In this document: positions 62,775 through 64,000 of the stretch, one piece after another | Layout: every line of letters starts with the position of its first letter | Numbering within the stretch: the first letter of the stretch is position 1 | Source of the DNA: Devosia sp. Root685 | GTDB lineage: Bacteria > Pseudomonadota > Alphaproteobacteria > Rhizobiales > Devosiaceae | Direction: 5' to 3' | Assembly: GCF_001427875.1 (NCBI RefSeq) | Contig: NZ_LMHK01000001.1 | Location: 1,366,871 to 1,430,870 of the forward strand | DNA: 64,000 nt | Notes under the pieces: generated by a model | What the model saw: the letters and a program-made list of their open reading frames with translations, nothing else | The model's database searches: none | What the model was told of the DNA's origin: nothing | Made by a program: the position numbers and the translations under genes

Positions 62775-63587
62775 CTAGGCGTTGAAGGGGACGATGGGAC
62801 CGACGTCCTCGCCCGGATTGCCGTTGATCGAAAATCCGCCATCGACCAGCCAGTTGACGCCAGTGATGAAGCCAGAGCCCGGCTCCGCCAGGAAGCGGAT
62901 GACGCGCGCGATCTCGCCTGGCTCCGCCCATCTACCGACAGCTGCCCCATCTGCGAACATTGCGTAATCAAGCGTTCCGGCTGCAATCTTGTCGCGCAAC
63001 ACGTCGGTCAGCACATAGCCCGGAGCGATGGCGTTGACGGTAATACCACTGCGCGCATTTTCGAGGGCCAGGCCGCGTGTCAGCCCCCCGATTGCCGCCT
63101 TTGCAGTGGAATAGGCGGTGCGTCGTGCAAGTCCGACATGACCGATCACAGAAGACAGATTGACGATCCGCCCAAAACCGTGCTCGCGCATGCGCGGAAT
63201 GAAGGCCGCCGCAACCTGTGCCGCTCCGCTGACATGGACAGTGAGCATGCGCACCAGATCGCTGGCTGGCAGCATATGGTGGTCGGCGCTCTGGCGTTGC
63301 ATGATGCCGGCATTGTTCACCACAATACTGACGCGGTCGAAGGCGGAGAAAGCCGCCTCCCGCGCTTTGACCACACTGGCCTCGTCGGCGACATCCATTT
63401 TGACCCCAAGGACCCTGACACCGAAGCGGTTTTCCAAATCACGGGCCAGTGCCGAGGCGTCGGCCAAATCAGCCAGGACGAGATCGGCACCGTGGGATGC
63501 CATCTCGATAGCGGTGGCTTGGCCGATGCCACCCACCGCATCCGTTATGAGCGCAACCTGGCCAGCGAGGCTGCGGTCGACATTCAT
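62775..63587 (-). CDS. SDR family oxidoreductase
   Basis: A 270-residue short-chain dehydrogenase. The cofactor loop reads TDAVGGIG (about 16-23), with Asp in place of the first Gly of TGxxxGIG. NNAGIM (about 91), the serine in NLSSVIG (about 142) and the YSTAK of the active site (about 157) are intact. The C-terminal GVNWLVDGGFSINGNPGED is of the classical family. ATG 63587 is chosen for its spacing from AGAGG; GTG 63599 is possible. It is between a D-2-hydroxyacid dehydrogenase and a dehydroshikimate dehydratase, so a cyclic polyol or sugar-acid substrate is likely but unproven. Confidence 0.85.
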   Translation of the reverse strand: MNVDRSLAGQVALITDAVGGIGQATAIEMASHGADLVLADLADASALARDLENRFGVRVLGVKMDVADEASVVKAREAAFSAFDRVSIVVNNAGIMQRQSADHHMLPASDLVRMLTVHVSGAAQVAAAFIPRMREHGFGRIVNLSSVIGHVGLARRTAYSTAKAAIGGLTRGLALENARSGITVNAIAPGYVLTDVLRDKIAAGTLDYAMFADGAAVGRWAEPGEIARVIRFLAEPGSGFITGVNWLVDGGFSINGNPGEDVGPIVPFNA

Positions 63588-63602
63588 GATGTCTGCCACC
63601 CT

Positions 63603-64000
63603 CTATTCCGCCGCGACCGGGCCGCGCGCAATGTCGCGTACGGCGGGATTGGCGAGGTAGGTCGGCTCCCTTCCCTGCAATACATCGACTACATTCTGCG
63701 CAGTCTTGGTGCGGATTTCGTATTCGGAATCCTCGGAGTACCAGGCGGCATGGGAGGAGAGCACGACATTGTCCATGCCCAGCAGCGGATGACGGGCGCC
63801 CACCGGCTCGGTCTCGAAAACGTCGAGCCCGGCGCCGGCAAGCCGGCCTTCCTGCAGCGCCGCGATCAGTGCCGGCTCGTCGATCACCGGGCCGCGCGCC
63901 ACGTTCACCACAATAGCGGTCGGTTTCATCAGGGCGAACTGGGGGGCCGACATGATGTGGTGGGTCTCGGCCACCAGAGGCACGTGGATCGAAAGGTAAT
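63603..64000 (-). CDS. D-2-hydroxyacid dehydrogenase, C-terminal part
   Basis: The gene runs off the window end, and only the last 131 codons are seen. HVPLVAETHHIMSAPQFALM and NVARGPVIDEPAL lead to GLDVFETEPV and a SSHAAWYSE segment. They give the catalytic Arg, Glu and His of NAD-dependent D-isomer hydroxyacid dehydrogenases (CtBP-like branch). The upstream catalytic-domain half is missing. It is the first seen gene of the catabolic run and ends 15 bases before the SDR ATG. Confidence 0.88.
   Translation of the reverse strand, partial: YLSIHVPLVAETHHIMSAPQFALMKPTAIVVNVARGPVIDEPALIAALQEGRLAGAGLDVFETEPVGARHPLLGMDNVVLSSHAAWYSEDSEYEIRTKTAQNVVDVLQGREPTYLANPAVRDIARGPVAAE

Noticed and set aside
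61724..62785. 353-codon plus-strand open frame over the dehydroshikimate dehydratase gene
   Set aside because: High-GC antisense frame with no domain pattern. The minus strand encodes the conserved fusion protein.

Overview
The window looks like an ordinary, gene-dense chromosomal segment of a high-GC alphaproteobacterium of the order Hyphomicrobiales, most likely Devosia or a close relative. This placement is an inference from gene order and repeats, not from a database search. The supporting blocks are lptF-lptG-lptD-surA-pdxA-ksgA, fabD-fabG-acpP-fabF-mltG-yicC-gmk, rpsF-rpsR-rplI, dnaB-alr-radA-cvpA-purF and yfgM-der. The intergenic palindromic repeats are also of types that I recall as common in this order.

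Layout. 1-1182 is the 3' part of a flotillin-like gene. 1402-5497 holds a multidrug MFS pump diverging from a MarR regulator over a clear palindromic operator, then a small ABM-like protein and a sugar-efflux-type MFS. 5552-9404 (minus) carries a DEAD-box RNA helicase, a 4-oxalocrotonate tautomerase homologue, ndk and a small secreted protein, with many repeats between them. 9769-13895 carries an ABC-F ATPase coupled to a DUF985 cupin, and a tandem pair of secreted DUF4344 metallopeptidases. 13942-15002 is yitT-holC, diverging from the outer-membrane and coenzyme run lptF-lptG-lptD-surA-pdxA-ksgA (15174-22638). 23042-29443 is the minus-strand fatty-acid and cell-wall run. 29568-31019 is a MASE1-GGDEF diguanylate cyclase.

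31266-40806 runs on the plus strand through ribosomal proteins, dnaB, alr, a DUF1697 gene, radA, cvpA, purF and an SDR. 40978-44688 (minus) is a CNNM/CBS protein, der and a TPR protein. 44849-54516 mixes two acyltransferase-3 proteins, a 2'-5' RNA ligase, a GNAT, guaA, tspO, rsmB, a MAPEG protein, a DUF2188 protein and guaB. 54873-57675 is a tandem pair of DHA2 MFS transporters of identical length, followed by rlmE and ppx (minus) and tRNA-Gln(CTG).

Downstream of the tRNA the character changes from housekeeping to catabolic genes. 60118-64000 (minus) encodes a D-2-hydroxyacid dehydrogenase (cut by the window end), an SDR, a bifunctional 3-dehydroshikimate dehydratase/HPPD-like protein, and an amidohydrolase-fold protein whose expected metal-site residues look replaced. 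This may be the edge of an accessory block next to a tRNA.

I found no CRISPR array, prophage, insertion sequence, toxin-antitoxin pair or obvious defence system. The points of most interest are the apparent pseudo-hydrolase in the catabolic cluster, the tandem metallopeptidases, the tandem transporters, the MarR operator, an inverted repeat upstream of acpP, and several dispersed palindromic repeat families. Promoter calls rest on -35/-10 resemblance only. Starts were chosen by ribosome binding site, overlap and family N-terminus.
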